A stretch of 8,452 nucleotides of DNA, taken from an uncultured Azospirillum sp. (GTDB lineage: Bacteria; Pseudomonadota; Alphaproteobacteria; RF32; CAG-239). The stretch spans positions 1 through 8,452 of the forward strand of contig CABUAP010000050.1 of NCBI GenBank assembly GCA_902489675.1. The letters run 5' to 3'. The translations under genes and the position numbers were made by a program. Under the pieces are notes generated by a model. That model saw only the letters and a list, made by a program, of their open reading frames with translations. It ran no database searches and was not told where the DNA came from. Below are positions 1 through 6,215 of the stretch, one piece after another (position 1 is the stretch's first letter; each line of letters begins with the position of its first letter).

Positions 1-35
1 TAACCCTTGATTTTTCGTCTTGATTTTTGCTGCAT
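1..35 (-). CDS. possible start of the next minus-strand gene, cut by the window edge
   Basis: An ATG at 35-33 opens a frame that reads MQQKSRRKIKG and then runs off the window; the next codon begins TA, so it is Tyr or a stop. Two things suggest a real start. An AAGG Shine-Dalgarno sits 9 nt upstream (45-48), and a candidate sigma-70-type promoter lies 32 nt or more upstream. The basic N-terminus could be the n-region of an exported or membrane protein, but eleven residues do not identify a family. In many alphaproteobacteria lpxC follows ftsZ; this fragment does not look like a typical LpxC N-terminus. It could also be a chance ATG. Confidence 0.3.
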   Translation of the reverse strand, partial: MQQKSRRKIKG

Positions 36-66
36 TTTAACGTACCTTTTTTTGCGACAGGCAAAA

Positions 67-95
67 ATGATAAGATTTATTTTATTTTCAGTCTA
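67..95 (-). promoter_or_regulatory. candidate promoter downstream of the ftsZ terminator
   Basis: On the minus strand TAGACT (95-90, 4 of 6 matches to TTGACA) and TATCAT (72-67, 5 of 6 matches to TATAAT) are separated by exactly 17 nt. The expected transcription start is near 60, giving a leader of about 25 nt before the ATG at 35. It lies just beyond the ftsZ terminator, where the next transcription unit would need its own promoter. The whole region 1-127 is AT-rich, so a chance match is a real possibility. Confidence 0.35.
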
Positions 96-125
96 TTATC
101 AGTTTTTTTATTTGCCGATACAGTC

Positions 126-158
126 AAAAAAATACCGGGCGTTCGGCCCGGTATTTTT
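126..158 (-). terminator. Rho-independent terminator of the dcw transcript
   Basis: A perfect inverted repeat pairs 128-140 with 146-158: 13 bp with a GC-rich core (ACCGGGC/GCCCGGT), closed by a 5-nt loop. On the minus strand the stem runs into a U-tract (complement of the A-run 126-132). The stem begins 5 nt after the ftsZ stop codon, so ftsZ is the last gene of the transcript. The A/T flanks are nearly symmetrical, so the hairpin might also act on plus-strand transcripts, although the U-run on that side is shorter. Confidence 0.88.
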
Positions 159-163
159 GAGTT

Positions 164-1861
164 TTATCGACGTCTGAGAAAGGATGGTATATCCAGATTG
201 ACATGATCTTCGTCATCGTCGGAAAAAGACGGGGTTACCGGTTCCTGATAATGTTCGTTTTCCATTTTTTTCTTACGATTACGTTTCGCAATGGAAAAAC
301 CGGTTACGCGTTCGATCAGGGTTGGGGTATATTCTTCTTCCTCGTCGTTAACAATCAGCTTTTCGACAGTTTCTTCCTTTTGAGGCGCAAAAAACTGAGG
401 GTTATGGCCGAACAATTCCGGTTCTTCCTCTTCAACCGTTCTCGGTGTATTTTTGGCACTGAAGGTATTGCTTTGATTGGAGATCAGGCTTTCCAGCTGG
501 GCATCGACATCGTTAAATTCGTTTTTGTTCAAAATGGCGTTGAACAGTGAGGAAGCTTGCGGCATCTCGTTGACGGAAGAGGGGGCGCGTGTTTGCGGAT
601 CTGCAAAAATTTCCGGCTCGGCGTTTGTGTTTTCCGGTTGTGCTTCTGTCTGGATCTCTACGGCAATTTCTTTTTCGCTGAGTTCCAGTGTTTCTTCCTC
701 GGTTTCGTTTTCCTCTGTCGGTATTTCGCCGTTTTCTTCCGGGTCGGCAGGAATGGTGGCGGCAAACTTAGCCAGATTGGAATCGATTTCTTCACTCGGG
801 GTTACCGGAATGATCGGTTCGTCGGAGTAGCTTTCTTCAATATAATTGGCCGGTTTGGGCTGAGGTTTGGTTTTGGGCATTTCGGCACGACCGCCTTCGA
901 TACCGGTGGCTACGATCGAAACACGGATTTTGCCGGCCAGGCTTTCGTCAAAGCTGGAGCCGAAAATGATGTTGGCTTCTTCATCAACTTCCTCTTTGAT
1001 GCGGTTGGCCGCTTCGTCGATTTCAAACAAGGTGATATCCATGCCGCCGGTAATGTTGATCAGCACGCCTTTAGCGCCTTTCATGTTGCTGTCGTCCAAA
1101 AGCGGATTGGACAGAGCCTGTTCGGCAGCCTTGATTGCGCGGTCTTCGCCTTCTGCTTCTCCGGTGCCCATGATAGCTTTGCCTTTGTCTTCCATAATGC
1201 TTTTGATGTCGGCAAAATCGAGATTGATCAAACCGGGCATGATCATCAAGTCGGTAATGGAGCGCACTCCGTCGTATAATACATTGTCGGCCATGACGAA
1301 AGCGTCGGCTAAAGTAGTGTTTTTGTCGGCAATGCGGAACAGGTTTTGGTTAGGGATAATGATGATGCTGTCAACCGAAGAAGTAAAGTCGTTGAGCGCA
1401 TCCTCGGCGATCTGATAACGGCGGCGCCCTTCAAACTGGAACGGTTTGGTGACAACGCCGATGGTGAGAATGCCTTTTTGTTTGGCAATGCGGGCAACAA
1501 CCGGGGCTGCGCCGGAACCGGTACCGCCGCCCATACCGGCGGTAATAAATACCATATTGGCACCTTCCAGTTCTTTTTCAATTTCTTCGGCAGCTTCTTC
1601 CGCCGCTTTGCGGCCGACTTCGGGACAGGCGCCGGCGCCAAGTCCGCGAGTGGTTTCCACCCCGAGTTGGATCTTGCGGCCGGATTTGGAATTGGCAAGC
1701 GCCTGTGCGTCGGTATTGGCAACGATAAAATCAACACCTTCAAGGTTTTTGACGATCATGTTGTTGACGGCATTGCCGCCGCCGCCGCCGACTCCGATAA
1801 CGGAAATGCGGGGTTTCAAAGTGATCATGTTGGTTTCCGGTACTGCTAATTTTATCGACAT
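164..1861 (-). CDS. ftsZ: cell division GTPase FtsZ, long-linker alphaproteobacterial form
   Basis: FtsZ is the tubulin-like GTPase that polymerises at mid-cell and recruits the divisome. The core spans about residues 15-325. It has the N-terminal glycine loop GVGGGGGNA (23-31), the tubulin signature GGGTGSG (111-117) that binds GTP phosphates, and the T7 synergy loop NLDFADIK (213-220), whose acidic residues drive hydrolysis in the neighbouring subunit. A disordered, acidic linker follows (about 326-555). The protein ends in LDIPSFLRRR (556-565), the conserved tail that binds FtsA and other partners. At 565 residues it is far longer than E. coli FtsZ (383), and the extra length is in the linker. 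A basic segment after YTPTLIERVTGF (511-522) precedes the tail. The ATG start has a GGGAG Shine-Dalgarno 6 nt upstream (1868-1872). It is the last gene before the terminator and follows ftsA after about 97 nt containing a possible own promoter. Confidence 0.98.
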   Translation of the reverse strand: MSIKLAVPETNMITLKPRISVIGVGGGGGNAVNNMIVKNLEGVDFIVANTDAQALANSKSGRKIQLGVETTRGLGAGACPEVGRKAAEEAAEEIEKELEGANMVFITAGMGGGTGSGAAPVVARIAKQKGILTIGVVTKPFQFEGRRRYQIAEDALNDFTSSVDSIIIIPNQNLFRIADKNTTLADAFVMADNVLYDGVRSITDLMIMPGLINLDFADIKSIMEDKGKAIMGTGEAEGEDRAIKAAEQALSNPLLDDSNMKGAKGVLINITGGMDITLFEIDEAANRIKEEVDEEANIIFGSSFDESLAGKIRVSIVATGIEGGRAEMPKTKPQPKPANYIEESYSDEPIIPVTPSEEIDSNLAKFAATIPADPEENGEIPTEENETEEETLELSEKEIAVEIQTEAQPENTNAEPEIFADPQTRAPSSVNEMPQASSLFNAILNKNEFNDVDAQLESLISNQSNTFSAKNTPRTVEEEEPELFGHNPQFFAPQKEETVEKLIVNDEEEEYTPTLIERVTGFSIAKRNRKKKMENEHYQEPVTPSFSDDDEDHVNLDIPSFLRRR

Positions 1862-1895
1862 TGCTCGCTCCCAAAAGTATTGTGCTTAATCAATT

Positions 1896-1924
1896 TTTAT
1901 ATACAATATTTGAAAAGTGATTAA
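1896..1924 (-). promoter_or_regulatory. candidate ftsZ promoter
   Basis: This is the only intergenic gap of any size in the cluster (1862-1960). On the minus strand TTAATC (1924-1919, a weak -35 with 3 of 6 matches) and TATAAA (1901-1896, 5 of 6 to TATAAT) are separated by 17 nt. The predicted transcription start is near 1889, giving a short leader before the ATG at 1861. A dedicated ftsZ promoter is common in alphaproteobacteria because FtsZ is needed at higher and cell-cycle-timed levels. The -35 match is poor, as expected if an activator is required. Confidence 0.35.
1910..1924 (-). promoter_or_regulatory. CtrA-like binding site overlapping the putative ftsZ -35
   Basis: On the minus strand TTAA (1924-1921), seven bases, then TCAA (1913-1910) match the CtrA consensus TTAA-N7-TTAA at 7 of 8 positions. 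The site overlaps the putative -35 hexamer. CtrA is the cell-cycle response regulator of alphaproteobacteria and controls ftsZ in Caulobacter. Regulation here is inferred from the motif and its place alone. Such short AT motifs also arise by chance in AT-rich gaps. Confidence 0.3.
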
Positions 1925-1960
1925 GGTTTCGTTACCAAAGCGCTATTTTTTGCAGATTTG

Positions 1961-3232
1961 TCAAAAGTTTTGTTTCAGCCAACCGAGGATGCGGCCAAAA
2001 CGACCTTCTTCGTTTCCGACCGGTTTGCTGATGATTTTGTTGGGTTTGCGCTCGGTATAATTGATGACAAACAAAAGCAGGCCGATTACCGAAGAAAATG
2101 CCGGAGACTGGAGTACCGGATAGTTTGAGATATCCAGCATATTGGCAATATTGCGCGGCCGTCCCAGACGTACCTGTTTGTCCAAAATCATGGCGGCAAC
2201 TTCCCGCATCCCCGATAACAAAGATCCGCCGCCGGTTAGAACAATGCGGTGACTGTTAATGTCTTTTAAGCCGTGGTCGGCCAGTTTGCGGTTGACCATT
2301 TCAAACATTTCTTCCACCCGAGGGGTGATAATGCCGATCAATTCGGATTTCGGCACTTGTTTGATCAAGCTGTCGTCTTCTTCGCCGACCGGATAGACAT
2401 TGATGGTTTCATTTTTGTCCTGCGAGGTCATGAAAGCGCAGCCGTGCAGAGTTTTTAAGCGTTCCGCATGGGTGAAAGAAGTGGTTAGTCCCCAGGCAAT
2501 GTCGTTGGTAATGTTATTGCTGCCGACTCCGATTGAACCAAAATAAACCGGGTGTCCGTGTTTGAAACTGGCAATGCTGGTGGTGCCGCCGCCGATGTCA
2601 ACGACAGTAGCGCCGAGTTCTTTTTCGTCATCAACCAGACAAGATAGCCCCGAGGCATAAGATGACAAAGCTTTTTCGGCAATTTCCAGGTGCGAGTTGT
2701 CGAGTACCGTTTTGACATTACGGTATAAGATTTCCGGTACTAAGCCGAGCAGCACATCGACCGACAGATTTTCGCCGTAAAGATTGCGCGGGTCGTTGGT
2801 TTCTTCGCCGAAATCAAGCCGGTAGCCGGTCGGCAGGCAGTGGATCAACTCGTTGTTTTCGACATTGATTTTATTGATGCCTTTTTCGATAACCTTTTTG
2901 ATGTCGGTTTCCGATACCGGTTTGGATTTGTTTAAATTAATTGCCGAGCGTTTGATGCTGCTTTTTACCCGGTCGCCGGAAATGTTGACGATAATGCGGC
3001 TGACACGTTCGTTGGCCATTTGTTCGGCAGCTTCCACCGCGTCACAGACAGAGTAGGTTGCTTGTTTGATATCGGTGATCATGCCGTTTTTGATGCCTTT
3101 GGAGGCATTGTAGCCATAGCCGGCGATGCTGATTTTCTGATCGCGGCTGATGCGGGCAATAACGCAGCATACTTTGGATGAGCCGATATCCAAAGCGGCA
3201 ATTGTGGTCAATCGGTTGAATGAATGAGTCAC
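1961..3232 (-). CDS. ftsA: cell division protein FtsA (actin-like FtsZ membrane anchor)
   Basis: FtsA is an actin-family ATPase that tethers FtsZ filaments to the inner membrane and signals to the septal synthases. Counting from the GTG at 3232, the ATP-binding elements are LDIGSSK (14-20, phosphate 1), VDIGGGTTS (211-219, phosphate 2) and LTGGGSLLSG (332-341, adenosine). Residues between the first two contain the 1C subdomain that replaces actin 1B in this family. The C-terminus RFGRILGWLKQNF (411-423) is the amphipathic membrane-targeting helix. The length of 423 residues is close to E. coli FtsA (420). I prefer this GTG because it has AAAGG 9 nt upstream, lies 19 nt after the ftsQ stop, and gives a family-like short N-terminus. 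An in-frame ATG at 3298, with AAGG 6 nt upstream, would add 22 residues and overlap ftsQ by 47 nt. A further in-frame ATG lies at 3268. Confidence 0.96.
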   Translation of the reverse strand: MTHSFNRLTTIAALDIGSSKVCCVIARISRDQKISIAGYGYNASKGIKNGMITDIKQATYSVCDAVEAAEQMANERVSRIIVNISGDRVKSSIKRSAINLNKSKPVSETDIKKVIEKGINKINVENNELIHCLPTGYRLDFGEETNDPRNLYGENLSVDVLLGLVPEILYRNVKTVLDNSHLEIAEKALSSYASGLSCLVDDEKELGATVVDIGGGTTSIASFKHGHPVYFGSIGVGSNNITNDIAWGLTTSFTHAERLKTLHGCAFMTSQDKNETINVYPVGEEDDSLIKQVPKSELIGIITPRVEEMFEMVNRKLADHGLKDINSHRIVLTGGGSLLSGMREVAAMILDKQVRLGRPRNIANMLDISNYPVLQSPAFSSVIGLLLFVINYTERKPNKIISKPVGNEEGRFGRILGWLKQNF

Positions 3233-3241
3233 GATTTTATG

Positions 3242-3246
3242 CCTTT
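3242..3246 (-). promoter_or_regulatory. Shine-Dalgarno supporting the GTG start of ftsA
   Basis: AAAGG on the minus strand lies 9 nt before the GTG at 3232-3230 and just downstream of the ftsQ TGA (3254-3252). It favours this start over the upstream ATG at 3298, which has its own weaker AAGG at 3305-3308 inside ftsQ. Confidence 0.5.
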
Positions 3247-3251
3247 CGCTG

Positions 3252-4136
3252 TCAAATGTTGCTTTCATCTTCCGAACCAAGCTCCAGATGTTCTTCATCC
3301 GAGGCCTTGCGCGGTTTTACCAAAACTTTATTGGCAAATCTTAAATCAATGATGGTTAATTTACGTTTAAGAAGTCCCTGTGTTTTGTTTAATTTTAGCA
3401 ATTTTTTCCACGCTTTGTCCATATCTTCGGCCGGCAGTTTTACCGTTATGCCTTTTTCGATGTCGTCTAAAATCAGGTTCCAGCGGCGTCCGGAGATAAA
3501 ATTGGCGGCTTTGATCCGCGGATATAATTCGTTTTCGCCGGAAATGACGGTCAGCAGTTCGTTTAAATGTTTCGGCGCATCACGGCCGACAATCAGCAGT
3601 ACCGGATGTGAGGGAACAAAATCGGCACGGATCACGGCGCCGTCGGTATCAATCGGATAAAAACTGTTGTTAATTTGCCACAATGAGCGCACCTCGCGTT
3701 CAACCAAATTGATCTTCAAAATATTGGGCTGGTATGAGCGGCTGATAACGGCTGACTTGACCCACGGCAGTTGTTCAATGTCGTTTTTCATCTGCCGGAT
3801 ATCAAGGCGGAGGATATTATCGCCGCGTCGGGTGTTGACAATGTTGTTGATGTCTTCAATGGCTGTTTTGTTACGGCCATAGACTAAGATGTCGTCAACG
3901 GTAAAGCCTAGGTATGAAGTCAGGCCGTAAAAATAGTCGGAAAGGGAAACGAGCTTTTGCGAAACCAGATTGTTTTTGGCAATGATCATGCCGAGAGAAG
4001 AAAAGCCAAGCAACACAAACAGCAGAATATTGCCGATCAGGCGATAGGGCCAAAGTCTCGGCAAATAAACTTTGCGGTCTGCCGGCAGCGGCGCTTTGGC
4101 CGGTGCGGCGGCGGAATCTGTTGTTGGGGTTGTCAT
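3252..4136 (-). CDS. ftsQ: cell division protein FtsQ
   Basis: FtsQ is a bitopic inner-membrane protein of the divisome that links early cytoplasmic components to the periplasmic FtsB/FtsL complex and the FtsW/FtsI synthase. A short Ala/Pro-rich cytoplasmic tail (1-32) leads into one transmembrane segment (about 33-53, GNILLFVLLGFSSLGMII). A periplasmic POTRA domain (about 78-148) follows, with the typical PWVKSA motif (124-129) and a NLVERE strand end (143-148). The beta domain reaches the conserved IDLRF (263-267). The last 15 or so residues are acidic and probably unstructured. The length of 294 is slightly above E. coli FtsQ (276). The ATG begins 2 nt after the murB TAA. The nearest SD-like AGGA is about 14 nt away, so translation probably depends on coupling to murB. 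No ddl gene lies upstream as it does in many relatives. Confidence 0.95.
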   Translation of the reverse strand: MTTPTTDSAAAPAKAPLPADRKVYLPRLWPYRLIGNILLFVLLGFSSLGMIIAKNNLVSQKLVSLSDYFYGLTSYLGFTVDDILVYGRNKTAIEDINNIVNTRRGDNILRLDIRQMKNDIEQLPWVKSAVISRSYQPNILKINLVEREVRSLWQINNSFYPIDTDGAVIRADFVPSHPVLLIVGRDAPKHLNELLTVISGENELYPRIKAANFISGRRWNLILDDIEKGITVKLPAEDMDKAWKKLLKLNKTQGLLKRKLTIIDLRFANKVLVKPRKASDEEHLELGSEDESNI

Positions 4137-4138
4137 GG

Positions 4139-5071
4139 TTATTTTTCAATTCCTACTCTTTTAATTTCCCATTCGAGGGTAATAAAGGTCTGTTGCCGAA
4201 CTCTTTGAATAATCGTTTCTCCCAAAGTTTCAATGTCTTTGGCGGTGGCGTTGCCAGTATTGATCAGAAAATTGCAATGTTTTTCGGAAACTTTGGCGCC
4301 GCCGACGACAAGATCCGCACAACCGGATTTTTGGATCAATTCCCATGCTTTTAAACCTTCGGGATTTTTAAAAGTGGAACCGGCCGTTTTTTGATTATAA
4401 GGCTGGCGGGCTTTGCGGTATTGTTTGTGTTCCTCAAGCAAACGGCTGATTTCCTCGCGTGCGGAAGGTTCGGTCTTGAAAGTGATGGACAGGATAATCC
4501 AGTCATCGGGAAACAAGCTGCTGCGGTAAGACAGGCCGAGATCCGTTGCGGTTACGGTTTTGATTTTGCCTTCGCCGTTCATAATTTCGGCATTGAGCAT
4601 CACATCGCCGACCTCTCGCCCGAAGCAGCCGGCGTTGGTTTTGACCGAGCCGCCGATGACGCCGGGGATGGAACAGAGAAACTCCAGCCCGCCGAGTTCG
4701 TGTTTGAGCAAATATTTTTTCAAATCTGCATTGCGAAAGCCGGCGCCGCAGGTAATACTGCCTTCATTGATGCGGATTTTTTGAAAATAAACGCTGTCCA
4801 GTTTAATTACAACGCCGGGGATGCCGCCGTCCCTAACTAAGAGGTTGGAGCCGCCGCCGATCAGGCAGACGGGCACATTATGCGGTTTATTGCGCAGAAA
4901 ATGCGCCAGATCTTCGGCATCTTCGGGGATATACATGATTTCCGCATTGCCGCCGACCCCAAACCAAGTATGGCGCGCCAGACAGATGTTTTGCAGATAA
5001 CGGCCGCGAACTTGAGGCAGGATTTTGGTCAAAGGATCTTGATGCGGCATTTTGAAACGGATACGAAACAT
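4139..5071 (-). CDS. murB: UDP-N-acetylenolpyruvoylglucosamine reductase MurB, type II
   Basis: MurB is a cytoplasmic flavoenzyme that uses NADPH to reduce UDP-GlcNAc-enolpyruvate to UDP-MurNAc, the second committed step of peptidoglycan synthesis. FAD-binding elements are IGGGSNLLV (71-79) and IPGVIGG...NAGCFG (135-151). Catalytic candidates are Arg183 in SYRSS, the proton-donor Ser231 in AGSTFKNP (229-236) and Glu300 in TLEWE near the C-terminus. At 310 residues, and without the extra tyrosine loop of the E. coli enzyme (342), it fits type II MurB. The ATG at 5071 lies 1 nt after the murG TAA and has GGAG 7 nt upstream. An in-frame ATG at 5122 would add 17 mostly basic residues inside murG and is unlikely. 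murC, which usually sits between murG and murB, is absent. Confidence 0.97.
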   Translation of the reverse strand: MFRIRFKMPHQDPLTKILPQVRGRYLQNICLARHTWFGVGGNAEIMYIPEDAEDLAHFLRNKPHNVPVCLIGGGSNLLVRDGGIPGVVIKLDSVYFQKIRINEGSITCGAGFRNADLKKYLLKHELGGLEFLCSIPGVIGGSVKTNAGCFGREVGDVMLNAEIMNGEGKIKTVTATDLGLSYRSSLFPDDWIILSITFKTEPSAREEISRLLEEHKQYRKARQPYNQKTAGSTFKNPEGLKAWELIQKSGCADLVVGGAKVSEKHCNFLINTGNATAKDIETLGETIIQRVRQQTFITLEWEIKRVGIEK

Positions 5072-5072
5072 C

Positions 5073-6215
5073 TTATTTCTCCGTGGTCTTTTTGACCGCG
5101 GGGGTAATGATTTTATTTTCAATCAGTTCGGCCAAACGTACCGCGGCATCGGTAATAGCGAACTTTTTGGTATTTTCGGCCATAACTTTTAGTGATGCGG
5201 GCGTTTGCATCAGATCGTTTAAGACCGTAGCCAACACTGTCGGAGAAAAATCTTTTTGGGCGATGACGATGCCGCCTTTGTTGGTTTTAAATTCGGCAGC
5301 GTTGGAGGTTTGGTGGTCGTCAGCGGCGGTGGGCAGCGGAACCAATACCGCCGGGATGCCGGCAGCGGCAATTTCGCAGACGGAAGAAGCGCCGGCTCGG
5401 GAAATAATCAGATGAGTTGCGGCATAAAGTTCGGGCATATTTTCAAAAAAGTGCGAAATTTCGAGCGAACATTTGGCGCCTTCATAGGCGGTGCGGACAG
5501 TTTCGATATCTTCACCGCGGCATTGCTGGGTCATCCGAATCCGTTTTTGCAGCTTGGTGTCCAGTTGTTTGATCGCTTCGGGGATAACTTCTGAAAAAAT
5601 TTTTGCCCCCTGTGAACCACCCAACACCAATATATTAAACGGCAGCGTTTTTCCGGTTTTGGGGTAGGGATGCTCATAGAGTTCGGCGATTGCTTTGCGA
5701 ATCGGCATACCTGTCTGTACGGTTTTGCGTCCGGTCGGTGCATATTTGGTTTTTTTGAAACTGGAGGCAACCACGGTGGCATAGCGTCCGAGAAACCTGT
5801 TGGTGCGGCTCATGACCGAGTTTTGTTCATGGACGATCAGGTCGGTGCCGAGCAGGATGGCGGCCATTGAACAGGGAAAAGAAGCGTAGCCGCCAAAACC
5901 GACGACGCAGGCCGGGCGTTCTTTTAAGATCAGGCGCATACATTGCAGGACGCCGATGCCGGTTTTAAACAGGCTTTTGATTTTGAACCATTGGGATTTG
6001 CCCATGACGGCGCCGGCACAAACGGCAAAATTGGGGATTTTGCCAAGCATTCCGCGGTAGTTGTTTTGTCCGCGTTTATCGGTTACAAGCATCAGCCGGT
6101 AGCCGCGGCGGGAAAGTTCCTCGGCCAAAGCTTCGGCCGGGTAGACGTGTCCCCCGGTGCCGCCGGCGGTAAGGATAATCAGCGGTTTTTTTCTTTTTTT
6201 CTGTTTAGATGTCAT
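5073..6215 (-). CDS. murG: MurG, lipid II synthase (undecaprenyl-PP-MurNAc-pentapeptide GlcNAc transferase)
   Basis: MurG is a GT-B glycosyltransferase on the cytoplasmic face of the inner membrane. It adds GlcNAc from UDP-GlcNAc to lipid I, giving lipid II. The N-terminal domain has the glycine loop AGGTGGHVYPA (17-27), the second loop GFGGYAS (106-112) and HEQN (129-132). The C-terminal, UDP-GlcNAc-binding domain has LGGSQGA (198-204), SRAGASSVCE (272-281) and the ADDHQTSNA signature (298-306). Length is 380 against 355 in E. coli. The start at 6215 is chosen because GGAGG lies 6 nt upstream; a longer frame to 6284 is only ftsW read in another phase. It begins inside ftsW with an 11-nt overlap. 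The N-terminus has a basic patch, KQKKRKK (4-10), which may help the protein sit on anionic membrane. Confidence 0.98.
   Translation of the reverse strand: MTSKQKKRKKPLIILTAGGTGGHVYPAEALAEELSRRGYRLMLVTDKRGQNNYRGMLGKIPNFAVCAGAVMGKSQWFKIKSLFKTGIGVLQCMRLILKERPACVVGFGGYASFPCSMAAILLGTDLIVHEQNSVMSRTNRFLGRYATVVASSFKKTKYAPTGRKTVQTGMPIRKAIAELYEHPYPKTGKTLPFNILVLGGSQGAKIFSEVIPEAIKQLDTKLQKRIRMTQQCRGEDIETVRTAYEGAKCSLEISHFFENMPELYAATHLIISRAGASSVCEIAAAGIPAVLVPLPTAADDHQTSNAAEFKTNKGGIVIAQKDFSPTVLATVLNDLMQTPASLKVMAENTKKFAITDAAVRLAELIENKIITPAVKKTTEK
5079..5082 (-). promoter_or_regulatory. Shine-Dalgarno that sets the murB start
   Basis: GGAG on the minus strand lies within the last codons of murG, 7 nt before the murB ATG at 5071. 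The murG TAA (5075-5073) falls in the spacer, an arrangement typical of translational coupling. It rules against the in-frame ATG at 5122. Confidence 0.8.

Noticed and set aside
557..1279. 240-codon open frame on the plus strand opposite ftsZ
   Set aside because: It is fully antisense to a well-conserved ftsZ, has no recognisable motif and comes from the codon bias of ftsZ.
1775..1789. (GCC)5 trinucleotide run
   Set aside because: It encodes the five glycines of the FtsZ nucleotide-binding loop, a family trait, so it need not be a functional repeat.
1346..1889. Overlapping plus-strand open frames opposite the ftsZ 5' half
   Set aside because: Low-complexity Gly/Ala/Pro/Phe-rich products that mirror the ftsZ GTPase core; no support as genes.
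3226..3230. GANTC site (CcrM-type methylation motif) beside the ftsA start
   Set aside because: Similar sites are scattered throughout the window inside genes, for example 780-784, 1790-1794 and 2524-2528, so this one carries no special signal.
5072..5122. 17-codon upstream extension of murB
   Set aside because: It overlaps the murG 3' end, and the ATG at 5071 has GGAG at ideal spacing just beyond the murG stop.
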